Origin: Chelatococcus sambhunathii
Lineage (GTDB): Bacteria > Pseudomonadota > Alphaproteobacteria > Rhizobiales > Beijerinckiaceae
Direction: 5' to 3'
Assembly: GCF_001418005.1 (NCBI RefSeq)
Contig: NZ_LIOL01000005.1
Location: forward strand, 186,001-250,000
DNA length: 64,000 nt
The notes below the pieces were generated by a model, which was not told the origin of the DNA, made no database searches, and saw nothing but the letters and a program-made list of their open reading frames with translations. Position 1 is the first letter of the stretch, and each line of letters opens with the position of its first letter. The position numbers were made by a program, and so were the translations under genes. Shown one piece after another: positions 47,745 to 57,021 of the stretch.

Positions 47745-48899
47745 TCAGTTGCCGCTGCCGCGTCCGACGAGGCTTCTCGCCACGATGAGGCGCATGATCT
47801 CGTTGGTGCCCTCGAGGATCTGGTGGACCCGGAGATCGCGCACGATCTTCTCGATGCCGTAGTCGGCAAGATAGCCGTAGCCGCCATGCAGCTGCAGCGC
47901 CTGGTTGGCAATCTCGAAGCCGCGGTCGGTGGCGATGCGCTTGGCCATGGCGCACAGCCGCGTCGCCTCCGGATCGTGCGCGTCGAGTGCTGCCGCCGCG
48001 CGCCACAGGAAGGTGCGGGCCGCCTCGAGCTCGGTCGCCATGTCGGCGAGGCTGAACTGCAGCGCCTGGAAATCCGAGAGATTGCGGCCGAAGGCCTTGC
48101 GTTCGCGCATATAGGCGAGGCTCTTGTCGAGCGCGGCCCCGGCGCCGCCGAGCGAGCAGGCGCCGATGTTGAGCCGCCCGCCGTCGAGCCCGGCCATGGC
48201 GATCTTGAAGCCGATGCCCTCGTCGCCGAGCCGGTTCGCCGCTGGCACCCGGCAGTTTTCGAGGATGACCTGCCGCGTCGGCTGCGCGTTCCAGCCCATC
48301 TTCTTCTCGTTGGCACCGAAGGAGAGGCCCGGCGTGTCCTTCTCCACGACGAAGGTGGAGATGCCACCGGGGCCGGCCTCGCCCGTACGTACCATGACGA
48401 CATAGATGTCCGAGGTACCGGCGCCGGAAATGAACTGCTTGACGCCGTCCATGACATAATGGTCGCCGTCGCGCACGGCGCGCGTCTTCAGCGCCGCGGC
48501 GTCTGAGCCGGCGCCGGGCTCGGTCAGGCAATAGCTGGCGAGATGCTCCATCGTCGCGAGCTTCGGGATGAAGCGCCGGCGCTGCTCGTCGCCGCCGAAG
48601 CGATCGATCATCCAGGTCGCCATGTTGTGGATTGAGATATAGGCCGCGACCGAGGGGCAGCCGGTGGCCAGCGCCTCGAAGATGAGCGCGGCGTCGAGCC
48701 GCGTCATGCCGGAGCCGCCGACATCCTCGCGCACATAGATGCCGCCCATGCCGAGCCCGCCGGCCTCCCGGAGAACGTCGACGGGAAAGTGCTTCTCCTC
48801 GTCCCAGCGCACGGCATGGGGAGCAAGCTCACGCGCGGCGAAGTCGCGCGCCATGTCGCGGATGGCGATCTGGTCGTCGTTGAGGGTGAACTGGGTCAT
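47745..48899 (-). CDS. acyl-CoA dehydrogenase (isobutyryl-CoA type)
   Basis: FAD enzyme (384 residues) for the acyl-CoA oxidation step. Context with mmsA and mmsB makes isobutyryl-CoA the likely substrate. Signatures: [19 protein letters not shown] (FAD/substrate loop), [20 protein letters not shown], and [20 protein letters not shown] with catalytic region [20 protein letters not shown]. Its ATG overlaps the stop of the PIN-domain toxin gene (ATGA), so its translation is coupled to the toxin. mmsB follows 37 bases downstream. Confidence 0.92.
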   Translation of the reverse strand: MTQFTLNDDQIAIRDMARDFAARELAPHAVRWDEEKHFPVDVLREAGGLGMGGIYVREDVGGSGMTRLDAALIFEALATGCPSVAAYISIHNMATWMIDRFGGDEQRRRFIPKLATMEHLASYCLTEPGAGSDAAALKTRAVRDGDHYVMDGVKQFISGAGTSDIYVVMVRTGEAGPGGISTFVVEKDTPGLSFGANEKKMGWNAQPTRQVILENCRVPAANRLGDEGIGFKIAMAGLDGGRLNIGACSLGGAGAALDKSLAYMRERKAFGRNLSDFQALQFSLADMATELEAARTFLWRAAAALDAHDPEATRLCAMAKRIATDRGFEIANQALQLHGGYGYLADYGIEKIVRDLRVHQILEGTNEIMRLIVARSLVGRGSGN

Positions 48900-49327
48900 G
48901 GCCGTTGCTCGGGGCGCCAGTCGGCGAGGTCTACGATATGGCCCGCCAGCGGTGAGCCTGCGAATTTGCGGATGAGATGGCCGTCCGTCGTGATGAGACA
49001 GGAGCCCATGCTGCGGGCGAGCTCGATATAGAAGCAGCCGTAGGGCGAATGATCATAGGTCAGAGCCATCGCCCACGCCCCTTCGCGCAGCTCCTGTAGC
49101 GGCACGTATCCCGCCATCAGACGGTCGATCGTTTCCACCATCGCCATCGCGGCATCGCGCGTAAGCTCCTTCTTGCGGACATAGCGGAGAGCCGCACTGC
49201 GAATTTCGGCGATGAAGAGATCGGGCGCGACGAGGGCTGCCGCCGTCCGAGGCAATCCGTATACCTCGCCGCCGGGATCGGCCGGCATGAACCATCGGAT
49301 CGCCGCGCTCGCATCGACCACGATCAT
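48896..49327 (-). CDS. PIN-domain VapC-type toxin (one acidic residue missing)
   Basis: A 143-residue PIN-domain protein, VapC/FitB type. The expected four acids are D5 ([10 protein letters not shown]), E41 ([10 protein letters not shown]), a D in the motif YDxxYLALA and D115 (LITTDGHL). The third motif reads P-Y-G97-C-F-Y-I-E-L-A, so the Asp is glycine; a single base change would do this. E102 might replace it, or nuclease activity may be lost. It overlaps its antitoxin gene upstream (ATGA) and the acyl-CoA dehydrogenase downstream (ATGA). It lies within the valine-degradation operon. Confidence 0.88.
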   Translation of the reverse strand: MIVVDASAAIRWFMPADPGGEVYGLPRTAAALVAPDLFIAEIRSAALRYVRKKELTRDAAMAMVETIDRLMAGYVPLQELREGAWAMALTYDHSPYGCFYIELARSMGSCLITTDGHLIRKFAGSPLAGHIVDLADWRPEQRP

Positions 49328-49560
49328 CGCCGCTCGCGCTCCTCGCGGATGAGATCCTCGGGAGGCGTCCTCATCCCGAGCGGCCCGTGCTGGCGCCGGA
49401 ATTCCTCGATGAGCGCGATCTTCTCGTCGGCGGACAGGGGCGCGATCGTCTTGAGGAGATCACGCATGAAGGTCTCGAAGGAGACACCCGCCAGGCGAGC
49501 CTTGACCTTCAATCCCTCGATCACCTCGTCGTCGAGGTTGCGGATGAGCACCTGTCCCAT
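49324..49560 (-). CDS. FitA-type ribbon-helix-helix antitoxin
   Basis: A 78-residue protein starting MGQVLIRNLDDEVIEGLKVK, the ribbon-helix-helix DNA-binding form of FitA/Arc antitoxins, with the toxin-binding helix DEKIALIEEFRRQHGPLG and a charged end. GGAG lies six bases before ATG 49560. It overlaps the toxin gene by four bases. A palindrome right upstream (49572-49593) has the FitAB operator half-site. Expected to neutralise the toxin and repress the promoter with it. Confidence 0.9.
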   Translation of the reverse strand: MGQVLIRNLDDEVIEGLKVKARLAGVSFETFMRDLLKTIAPLSADEKIALIEEFRRQHGPLGMRTPPEDLIREERERR

Positions 49561-49571
49561 CTGTGACTCCA

Positions 49572-49593
49572 ATGCTATCAAAAATGATAGCAT
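49572..49593. promoter_or_regulatory. palindromic operator of the antitoxin-toxin pair
   Basis: ATGCTATCA-AAAA-TGATAGCAT, perfect 9-bp arms. The half-site TGCTATCA is, from memory, the one bound by gonococcal FitAB in its promoter, although there the halves are further apart. It lies 12 bases before the antitoxin ATG. On the - strand, a TGACCT / TATCAT pair spaced by 16 bases would make the operator cover the -10. Confidence 0.7.
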
Positions 49594-49628
49594 GTGACCG
49601 CCGGCAGGTCATGCCGCCGGCCGCCGCA

Positions 49629-51125
<1,497 letters not shown>

Positions 51126-51387
51126 CTTGCGTTCTCCGATGCTCTGCCGGTTCTGTTCTGCTGTGCCGGCGCTGGGCGCGATGCCTTGCGGGACGGGGCG
51201 CCGGAGCGCTCCCTCGCATCGGCCGGCGCCGGCCCTTGTCTTCGATAGTGGGAGCGAAATCGGCGAAAGCCAACGTGCCGATGACGTTCCGTCGGTCCTT
51301 CCGCACTACCATTGTCATTCGCGCACGACTATAGGACATTTCAAATCCGGTGCGTGCAAAGATACCAAAACGGGAGGCAAGCTGGGC

Positions 51388-52311
51388 ATGAATCGCTTCG
51401 ACTGGGACGACCTTCGCTTCTTCCTCGCCGTGGCCCGCGCAGGTCGCCTCACAGTGGCGGCGCGGCGGCTCGGGGCCGACCATGCGACGGTGTCGCGCCG
51501 CATCACGGCACTGGAGGATGCGCTGAAGGCCAAGCTCTTCGAGCGCCGGCCACAGGGCTATGCCCTCACCGAGCATGGCGAGCGCCTGCTGGCCAAGGCG
51601 GAGACCATCGAGAGCGAGGCGCTCGCGGCGCAGAGCGAGATCGGCGGGGCGGATCTTGCCCTGTCCGGCACCGTGCGCATCGGCGCTCCCGACGGCTTCG
51701 GCACCTTCTTCCTCGCGCCGCGCATCGGCCGGCTTGCCGAGCGCTACCCGGAGCTGGAGATCCAGCTGGTTGCCATGCCGCGGCTGCTCTCGCTCTCCAA
51801 GCGTGAGGCGGACATCGCCATCTCCCTCAACCCGCCGAAGGAGGGCAAGATCGTCGCCCGCAAGCTGGCCGACTATCGCCTCGGCCTCTACGCGGCGCCA
51901 GCCTATCTCGCCGCCCACCCGGCCATCATCGCGCCGCAGGATCTCTTCGAGCACCAGCTCATCGGCTATATCGACGACCTCATCTTCACGCCCGAGCTCG
52001 ACTATCTCGACGACATCGCCAAGGGCCTCAGGCCGCGCCTGCAGAGCTCGAACCTCATCGCGCAGATGCATGCGACCATCGCCGGCGCCGGCCTCTGCGT
52101 GCTGCCCGATTTCATGGCCGCGGGCGATCCGCGCCTCGTCCCCGTGCTGCGGCGCGAGGTCGAGCTGGTGCGCTCCTTCTGGCTGATCGTCCACGCCGAT
52201 CTGCGCGACGTCGCGCGCGTCCGGGCGACGGTCGATTTCCTCGTGCGCGAGGCCAAGGCGGCGCGGGCCGTCCTGATGCCGCAGGACGAGGTCGAGGCGG
52301 GCGCCGCCTGA
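51388..52311 (+). CDS. LysR-family regulator (divergent from mmsA)
   Basis: A 307-residue transcription factor: N-terminal winged HTH (FFLAVARAGRLTVAARRLGA then DHATVSRRITALEDALKAKL) and a LysR substrate-binding domain (SGTVRIGAPDGFGTFFLAPR; LKREADIAISL). ATG 51388 follows GGGAGG; the longer frame from 50974 overlaps mmsA and is not used. The gene is divergent from mmsA by 262 bases, so it may control the valine operon; it also precedes a TRAP transporter. Confidence 0.9.
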   Translation: MNRFDWDDLRFFLAVARAGRLTVAARRLGADHATVSRRITALEDALKAKLFERRPQGYALTEHGERLLAKAETIESEALAAQSEIGGADLALSGTVRIGAPDGFGTFFLAPRIGRLAERYPELEIQLVAMPRLLSLSKREADIAISLNPPKEGKIVARKLADYRLGLYAAPAYLAAHPAIIAPQDLFEHQLIGYIDDLIFTPELDYLDDIAKGLRPRLQSSNLIAQMHATIAGAGLCVLPDFMAAGDPRLVPVLRREVELVRSFWLIVHADLRDVARVRATVDFLVREAKAARAVLMPQDEVEAGAA

Positions 52312-52336
52312 GCGTTGCGGGGCCCTTGTGCATGCC

Positions 52337-52399
52337 GTGTGAAGCAGCTTGCATTTTCGCTTCACACCGATTTAAACGATTCAGAGAGCCTTTAAATCG
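52337..52399. promoter_or_regulatory. two back-to-back inverted repeats before dctP
   Basis: GTGTGAAGC-N13-GCTTCACAC (52337-52367) is followed immediately by CGATTTAAA-N14-TTTAAATCG (52368-52399); both have perfect 9-bp arms. The second also reads as direct copies (TTTAAAC-GATTCAG and TTTAAATCGCTCAG) 20 bases apart. The first could end the LysR transcript; the pair lies 50-110 bases before dctP and looks like operators for a dimeric regulator. Confidence 0.6.
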
Positions 52400-52448
52400 C
52401 TCAGCTGAAAGCCGGCGCAGACCGGCGGATCGCATTCTGGAGGAGACA

Positions 52449-53441
52449 ATGATGGATCTGACCCGCCGCGCCGCCCTCGGCGCGCTCGCCCTTGCCGCAT
52501 CCTTCGGCCTCGCCGGCCCCGCCGCCGCCCAGACGACCCTCAAGTGGGCCCACGTCTACGAGGCGAGCGAGCCCTATCACAAGTGGGCCCTGTGGGCCGG
52601 GGAGGAATTCAAGAAGCGCACCAACGGCAAATATGCCGTCGAGGTGTTCCCGGCCTCTTCGCTGGGCAAGGAATCCGATATCAACGAGGGCCTATCGCTC
52701 GGTACCGTCGACATCATCTATACGGGCCAGCTCTTCGCCGGCCGTGCCTATGGCCCGCTTGCCATCGGCGGCGCGCCCTACATGTTCCGCGACTTTGCGC
52801 ACTGGAAAGCCTTCCGCAATTCCGACCTCTTCAAGGAGCTGGGCGAGGGCTACAAGAAGCGCACCGGCCACGACGTCGTCACCCTCACCTATTACGGCGA
52901 GCGCCATGTCACGGCGAACAAGGACATCACCAAGCCGGAGGACATGAAGGGTCTCAAGATCCGCGTGCCCGACGCGCCGCTCTATACCATGTTCCCACGC
53001 GCCGTCGGCGCCAACCCGACGCCGATCGCCTTCGCCGAGGTCTATCTCGCCCTCTCCCAGGGCGTGGCCGATGCGCAGGAGAACCCCCTGCCGACCATCC
53101 AGGCCAAGAAGTTCTACGAGGTCCAGAAGAACATCATCCTCACCGGCCACATCACCGATGCCCTGCTCACCATCGTCTCGAGCGGCACCATGCAGCGCCT
53201 GAACGACGAGGAGCGCCAGACGCTCGTCGCGATCCTCAAGGAAGCGGCGGACAAATGCACGGACGATATCGTCAAGGCCGAGAAGGAGCTCGTCGGGTGG
53301 TTCAAGGAACAGGGCAAGAACGTGGTCGAGGTGGATCGCACACCCTTCCGCGAGGCGACCGTCAAGCTGCACAATGGGCCTGACGCGACCTGGGACAAGG
53401 CCACCTACGACAAGCTGCAGGGCCTCGCGGCCTCGAACTGA
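52449..53441 (+). CDS. TRAP transporter substrate-binding protein
   Basis: A 330-residue periplasmic DctP-family protein. Signal peptide MDLTRRAALGALALAASFGL...AAA, mature start QTTLKWAHVYEASEPYHK. Fold signatures: SLGKESDINEGLSLGTVDII, MKGLKIRVPDAPLYTMFPRA (the carboxylate-binding arginine in KIRVP) and GVADAQENPLPTIQAKKFYE. AGGAG lies before ATG 52449/52452. The ligand is probably an organic acid; neighbours do not show which one. First of dctP-dctQ-dctM. Confidence 0.93.
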   Translation: MMDLTRRAALGALALAASFGLAGPAAAQTTLKWAHVYEASEPYHKWALWAGEEFKKRTNGKYAVEVFPASSLGKESDINEGLSLGTVDIIYTGQLFAGRAYGPLAIGGAPYMFRDFAHWKAFRNSDLFKELGEGYKKRTGHDVVTLTYYGERHVTANKDITKPEDMKGLKIRVPDAPLYTMFPRAVGANPTPIAFAEVYLALSQGVADAQENPLPTIQAKKFYEVQKNIILTGHITDALLTIVSSGTMQRLNDEERQTLVAILKEAADKCTDDIVKAEKELVGWFKEQGKNVVEVDRTPFREATVKLHNGPDATWDKATYDKLQGLAASN

Positions 53442-53450
53442 CGAGACTGC

Positions 53451-53504
53451 GCCGGGGCGCTCGCTGCGCCCCGGCTTGGCACGGCCCGGCGCGCGGCGCC
53501 GGGC
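53451..53504 (+). other. two tandem hairpins between dctP and dctQ
   Basis: GCCGGGGCGC/GCGCCCCGGC (53451-53475) and GCCCGGCGC/GCGCCGGGC (53484-53504), each a perfect 9-10-bp stem. No T-run. As in the peptide ABC operon, structure right after the binding-protein gene likely gives it a longer-lived message than the membrane subunits. Confidence 0.65.
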
Positions 53505-53518
53505 TTCCCGAACGCCGG

Positions 53519-54103
53519 ATGCGGGGGCGACGCGTGACGCAATCGAACGACAAGGACAGTCCGGAGGTCGACACGACCGAGGCCATGTTCGAGCAGTGGC
53601 GCGAGCAGGAAAGCCGCGTGCCGCTCGACGACCTGCGCCCGCAGGACGGCATCGTCTTCCTGATCTACTGGGCGCTCTTCGCCGTCGTCCTGCTGCAGTT
53701 CTGGACGCGCTACGTCCTCAATGATTCCTATGGCTGGACCGAGGAGATCGCCCGCTACCTGCTCATCGCCGTCACCTTCATCGGCTCGGTGACGGCCATG
53801 CGCAAGGGCTCGCACATCGCTGTCGAGGCCGTCATCACGCTCGCGCCGAAAGCGGTACGGCACTGGACGCTCGTCCTCATCGACGGTCTCGTCACTCTCT
53901 TCTGCGGTGCCATGGCCTGGTATGGCTATGAGCTCGGCGCCCGTGCGCCCGGTTACATGGTCTCGGTCGATATCCCGAAATCGGTCATCTACTGGGTCGT
54001 GTCCGCCGGCCTTGCCGCCATGACCGTCCATGCCGCCATCCGCTTCGTCCAGCGACTGAGGGGACAGCTCGAGGACGAGACCTCGGGCGCCGTCCTCGAC
54101 TGA
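53519..54103 (+). CDS. TRAP transporter small permease
   Basis: A 194-residue DctQ-family protein with four membrane segments (VFLIYWALFAVVLLQFW; IARYLLIAVTFIGSVTAM; WTLVLIDGLVTLFCGAMAW; YWVVSAGLAAMTVHAAI) and the typical YVLNDSYGWTEEIARYL stretch. GTG 53534 is an alternative start, with GGGGG before it. It has a 45-residue cytoplasmic N-terminal extension. It pairs with DctM to form the membrane complex. Confidence 0.92.
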   Translation: MRGRRVTQSNDKDSPEVDTTEAMFEQWREQESRVPLDDLRPQDGIVFLIYWALFAVVLLQFWTRYVLNDSYGWTEEIARYLLIAVTFIGSVTAMRKGSHIAVEAVITLAPKAVRHWTLVLIDGLVTLFCGAMAWYGYELGARAPGYMVSVDIPKSVIYWVVSAGLAAMTVHAAIRFVQRLRGQLEDETSGAVLD

Positions 54104-54164
54104 CCTGCCGCCCCCCTTCAACCGATGACCCGGCCGTGACCCCCGCCACTGGAGGCCAGCGCGT

Positions 54165-55505
54165 ATGTTGATCGCCCTCATGTTCGTCGCGCTCTTCGCC
54201 ATGATCGTCCTCGGCGTGCCGATCGCCGTGGCGCTGGCCGGTTCGTCTTTGCTCTATATCTTCCTCTCCGGCATCGCGCCCGAGATCACGGTCATCCACC
54301 GCATGGTCAACGGCGTCGATTCCTTCCCGCTGCTCGCCGTGCCCTTCTTCATCATGGCCGGCAACCTGATGAACTCGGCCGGCATCACCAAGCAGATCTT
54401 CGATTTCGCCACGGCAGCCGTCGGCTGGCTGAAGGGCGGCCTCGGCCACGTGAATGTGGCGGGCTCGGTCATCTTCGCCGGCATGTCGGGTACCGCGGTG
54501 GCGGACGCCGGCGGCCTCGGCACCATCGAGATCAAGGCGATGCGCGACCATGGTTACGATGCCAAGCTCGCTGTCGGCATCACCGCCGCCTCCTCGACCA
54601 TCGGACCCATCATTCCGCCGTCGCTGCCGCTCGTCATCTACGGCGTCGTGGCCAATGCCTCGATCAACGCGCTCTTCGTCGCGGGCATCCTGCCCGGCCT
54701 GCTAATGGCGCTCTTTCTCTCGGCGACGGTGGCCATATACGCCCATCGCAAGAAGATCGGCGCCGATGCCCGCTTTTCCGTGAAGCGCCTCGGCGTCACC
54801 TTCGTTGACGCCTTCCTGCCGCTGCTGACACCGGCCATCATCATCGGTGGCATGAGCTTCGGCATCTTCACGCCGACGGAAGCGGCTGTCTTCGCCTGTG
54901 CCTACGCCCTGCTGCTCTCGGTCGTCATCCACCGCGTCCTCAACCTTGCCATGGCCGCCTTCGGCCGGCCGGCAAAATATTCCGTCCTGTCGCTACGTCA
55001 GTTCGTGCGCGTGACGATGGACACCATCGAGACGACGGCGGTCGTCCTCTTCATTGTCGCCGGCGCCTCCATCTTCGGCTGGGTTCTGACCACGACGCGC
55101 ACCACCGAGGCGCTCGGCGCCTGGATCCTCGCCGTCGCCAGCGATCCCGTCACCTTCCTGCTGCTGGTCAACGTCTTCCTGCTTGTCGTCGGCTGCTTCA
55201 TGGAGACGATCGCGGCCATCACCATTCTGACGCCCGTGCTGCTGCCGGTGGCGCTGACGCTCGGCATCGACCCCGTGCACTTCGGCATTATCATGGTGCT
55301 CAACCTGATGATCGGCCTGCTGACGCCGCCGGTCGGCATGGTGCTCTACGTGCTCTCGCGCGTCGCCAGCATCTCCTTCGAGGACTGCGTGAAGGCGGTG
55401 GCGCCCTTCCTGATCCCGCTCTTCCTCGTTCTCGCCCTCATCACCTTCGTGCCTGCGACGACGACGTGGCTGCCTGAGGTCTTGAAGGCCCATGGGTATC
55501 TGTGA
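54165..55505 (+). CDS. TRAP transporter large permease
   Basis: A 446-residue DctM-family protein with 11-12 membrane segments. Signatures: LGVPIAVALAGSSLLYI, VAGSVIFAGMSGTAVADAGG, SSTIGPIIPPSLPLVIYG, ETIAAITILTPVLLPVA, LMIGLLTPPVGMVLYVLSRV. GGAGG lies before the ATG. It completes the TRAP operon; transaldolase follows 35 bases later on the same strand. Confidence 0.94.
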   Translation: MLIALMFVALFAMIVLGVPIAVALAGSSLLYIFLSGIAPEITVIHRMVNGVDSFPLLAVPFFIMAGNLMNSAGITKQIFDFATAAVGWLKGGLGHVNVAGSVIFAGMSGTAVADAGGLGTIEIKAMRDHGYDAKLAVGITAASSTIGPIIPPSLPLVIYGVVANASINALFVAGILPGLLMALFLSATVAIYAHRKKIGADARFSVKRLGVTFVDAFLPLLTPAIIIGGMSFGIFTPTEAAVFACAYALLLSVVIHRVLNLAMAAFGRPAKYSVLSLRQFVRVTMDTIETTAVVLFIVAGASIFGWVLTTTRTTEALGAWILAVASDPVTFLLLVNVFLLVVGCFMETIAAITILTPVLLPVALTLGIDPVHFGIIMVLNLMIGLLTPPVGMVLYVLSRVASISFEDCVKAVAPFLIPLFLVLALITFVPATTTWLPEVLKAHGYL

Positions 55506-55540
55506 TCCAACCGCAGTGACAAACTGACGGGAGAAGACCG

Positions 55541-56512
55541 ATGCCCTCCAAGCTCGATCAGCTGCGCGCGATGACGGTCGTCGTCGCCGACACGGGCGAC
55601 ATCGAGGCCGTGCGACGCCTCAAGCCGCAGGACTGCACGACGAACCCGACGCTGCTGCTCAAGGCCGTCGAGACTCCGGCCTATGTCCACCTGCTCGATG
55701 AAGCCATCGACTGGGGCCGCAAGCAGGCCGGCTCCGCGGAGGCCGTGACCGCTGCGATCTGCGACCGGCTTGCGGTTTCCTTCGGCACGGAGCTGACGAA
55801 GATCGTGCCCGGCCGCGTCTCCACGGAGGTGGACGCGGACCTGTCCTTCGATACGGAGGGTTCGATTGCCAAGGCGCGGGCGCTCATCGCCGCCTATGAG
55901 GCGCGCGGGGTTTCGCGCGACCGCATCCTCATCAAGGTCGCCGCGACCTGGGAGGGCATCCGCGCTGCGGAGGAGCTGCAACGCGAGGGGATCGACTGCA
56001 ACCTGACGCTGCTGTTCTCGCTCGTGCAGGCGGCCGCCTGCGCCGATGCCGGCGTCTTTCTCATCTCGCCCTTCGTCGGTCGCATCCTCGACTGGCACGT
56101 CAAGGCCGGCGGCGGCCCCTACACGGCGGAGACCGATCCCGGTGTCCAGTCCGTGCGCGCCATCTACGCCTATTACAAGGCCCACGGCATCAAGACCGTT
56201 GTCATGGGCGCTTCCTTCCGCAACACGGGCGAGATCGAGGCGCTCGCCGGCTGCGACCGGCTGACCATCGGCCCCGCCCTCATGGACCAGCTCGCCGCCG
56301 ACGAGGGTCCGCTGCCGCGCCGGCTCGACCCCGCCAAGGCCAGCGAGGCCCCTGCGAAGATGAGCGTGGACGAGAAGACCTTCCGCTTCCTCCTCAACGA
56401 GGACGCCATGGCCACCGAAAAGCTCTCCGAGGGCATCCGCCTCTTCGTCAAGGACCTGCGGGCCCTGCGCGGGCTCGTCGCCAAGCGCCTGGAACAGGCG
56501 AAGGCGGCGTAA
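55541..56512 (+). CDS. tal: transaldolase
   Basis: Pentose-phosphate pathway enzyme. The 323-residue TIM barrel is TalB-like: [20 protein letters not shown] at the start, [12 protein letters not shown], and the Schiff-base lysine K132 in [19 protein letters not shown], the same number as E. coli TalB. GGGAGAAG lies before the ATG. It may share the TRAP operon transcript; no link in function is evident. Confidence 0.95.
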   Translation: MPSKLDQLRAMTVVVADTGDIEAVRRLKPQDCTTNPTLLLKAVETPAYVHLLDEAIDWGRKQAGSAEAVTAAICDRLAVSFGTELTKIVPGRVSTEVDADLSFDTEGSIAKARALIAAYEARGVSRDRILIKVAATWEGIRAAEELQREGIDCNLTLLFSLVQAAACADAGVFLISPFVGRILDWHVKAGGGPYTAETDPGVQSVRAIYAYYKAHGIKTVVMGASFRNTGEIEALAGCDRLTIGPALMDQLAADEGPLPRRLDPAKASEAPAKMSVDEKTFRFLLNEDAMATEKLSEGIRLFVKDLRALRGLVAKRLEQAKAA

Positions 56513-56530
56513 CGCCTCTGTACGGTTGGG

Positions 56531-56694
56531 CCCCGGATCAGCAGTGCACCGCTACGCGCTGCACAGCATCCGGGGCACGATGTTGTTCTTGCGTGTTTTG
56601 CCGTTGAGCACTGCATACGTTCTGGTGCACGATCAGCGCATATTCGCGCGCTCGTTCCCCGGACGCATGCAGCGAAGCGGAATGCGATCCGGGG
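56531..56694. repeat. two REP-like palindromes before the GIY-YIG gene
   Basis: Copy 1 (56531-56575) is CCCCGGAT...ATCCGGGG with inner GTGCA/TGCAC arms; copy 2 (56657-56694) is CCCCGGACGCAT...ATGCGATCCGGGG. Both share the CCCCGGA / ATCCGGGG ends and CGC-rich cores and are about 80 bases apart. Copy 2 ends 36 bases before the GIY-YIG start. This 218-base gap has no other gene. Confidence 0.75.
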
Positions 56695-56730
56695 TCCAGC
56701 GCAAATAATTGCGCAGCTCCGAATTTCGCC

Positions 56731-57021
56731 ATGGACAATTACACCGTCTATATTCTCGCGAGCGGCCGCAACGGCACGCTCTACGTCGGCCTCACCAACA
56801 ACCTCGCCCGCCGCATCTTCGAACACAAACAGAAGACCGTGCCAGGCTTCACCCGGCGCTACGGCGTCGACCGGCTCGTCTGGTATGAACATTACCGATC
56901 GATCGCCGAGGCGCGCCAGCGCGAAACCTCGCTCAAGCGCTGGCGCCGGGCGTGGAAGCTGTCGCTCGTCGAGGCGATGAACCCGGCATGGGACGATCTG
57001 AACGACCGCCTCAACGCCTGA
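56731..57021 (+). CDS. GIY-YIG domain endonuclease-like protein
   Basis: A 96-residue single-domain protein: Y-x-V-Y-I-L (DNYTVYILASGRNGTLYVG) and Y-V-G form the GIY and YIG strands, with the conserved Arg in NLARRIFEHKQ and Glu in ARQRETSLKRWRRAWK. This is the small bacterial YhbQ/UPF0213-type form; such proteins cut DNA in vitro in some cases, but their role is unknown. Paired REP-like palindromes lie upstream. It converges on the TPP-enzyme gene with no bases between the stops. Confidence 0.92.
   Translation: MDNYTVYILASGRNGTLYVGLTNNLARRIFEHKQKTVPGFTRRYGVDRLVWYEHYRSIAEARQRETSLKRWRRAWKLSLVEAMNPAWDDLNDRLNA

Noticed and set aside
53477-53492. Sigma-54 -24/-12 element (TGGCACGGCCCGGCGC)
   Set aside because: The -12 half does not match TTGCA, and the stretch is part of a hairpin between dctP and dctQ.
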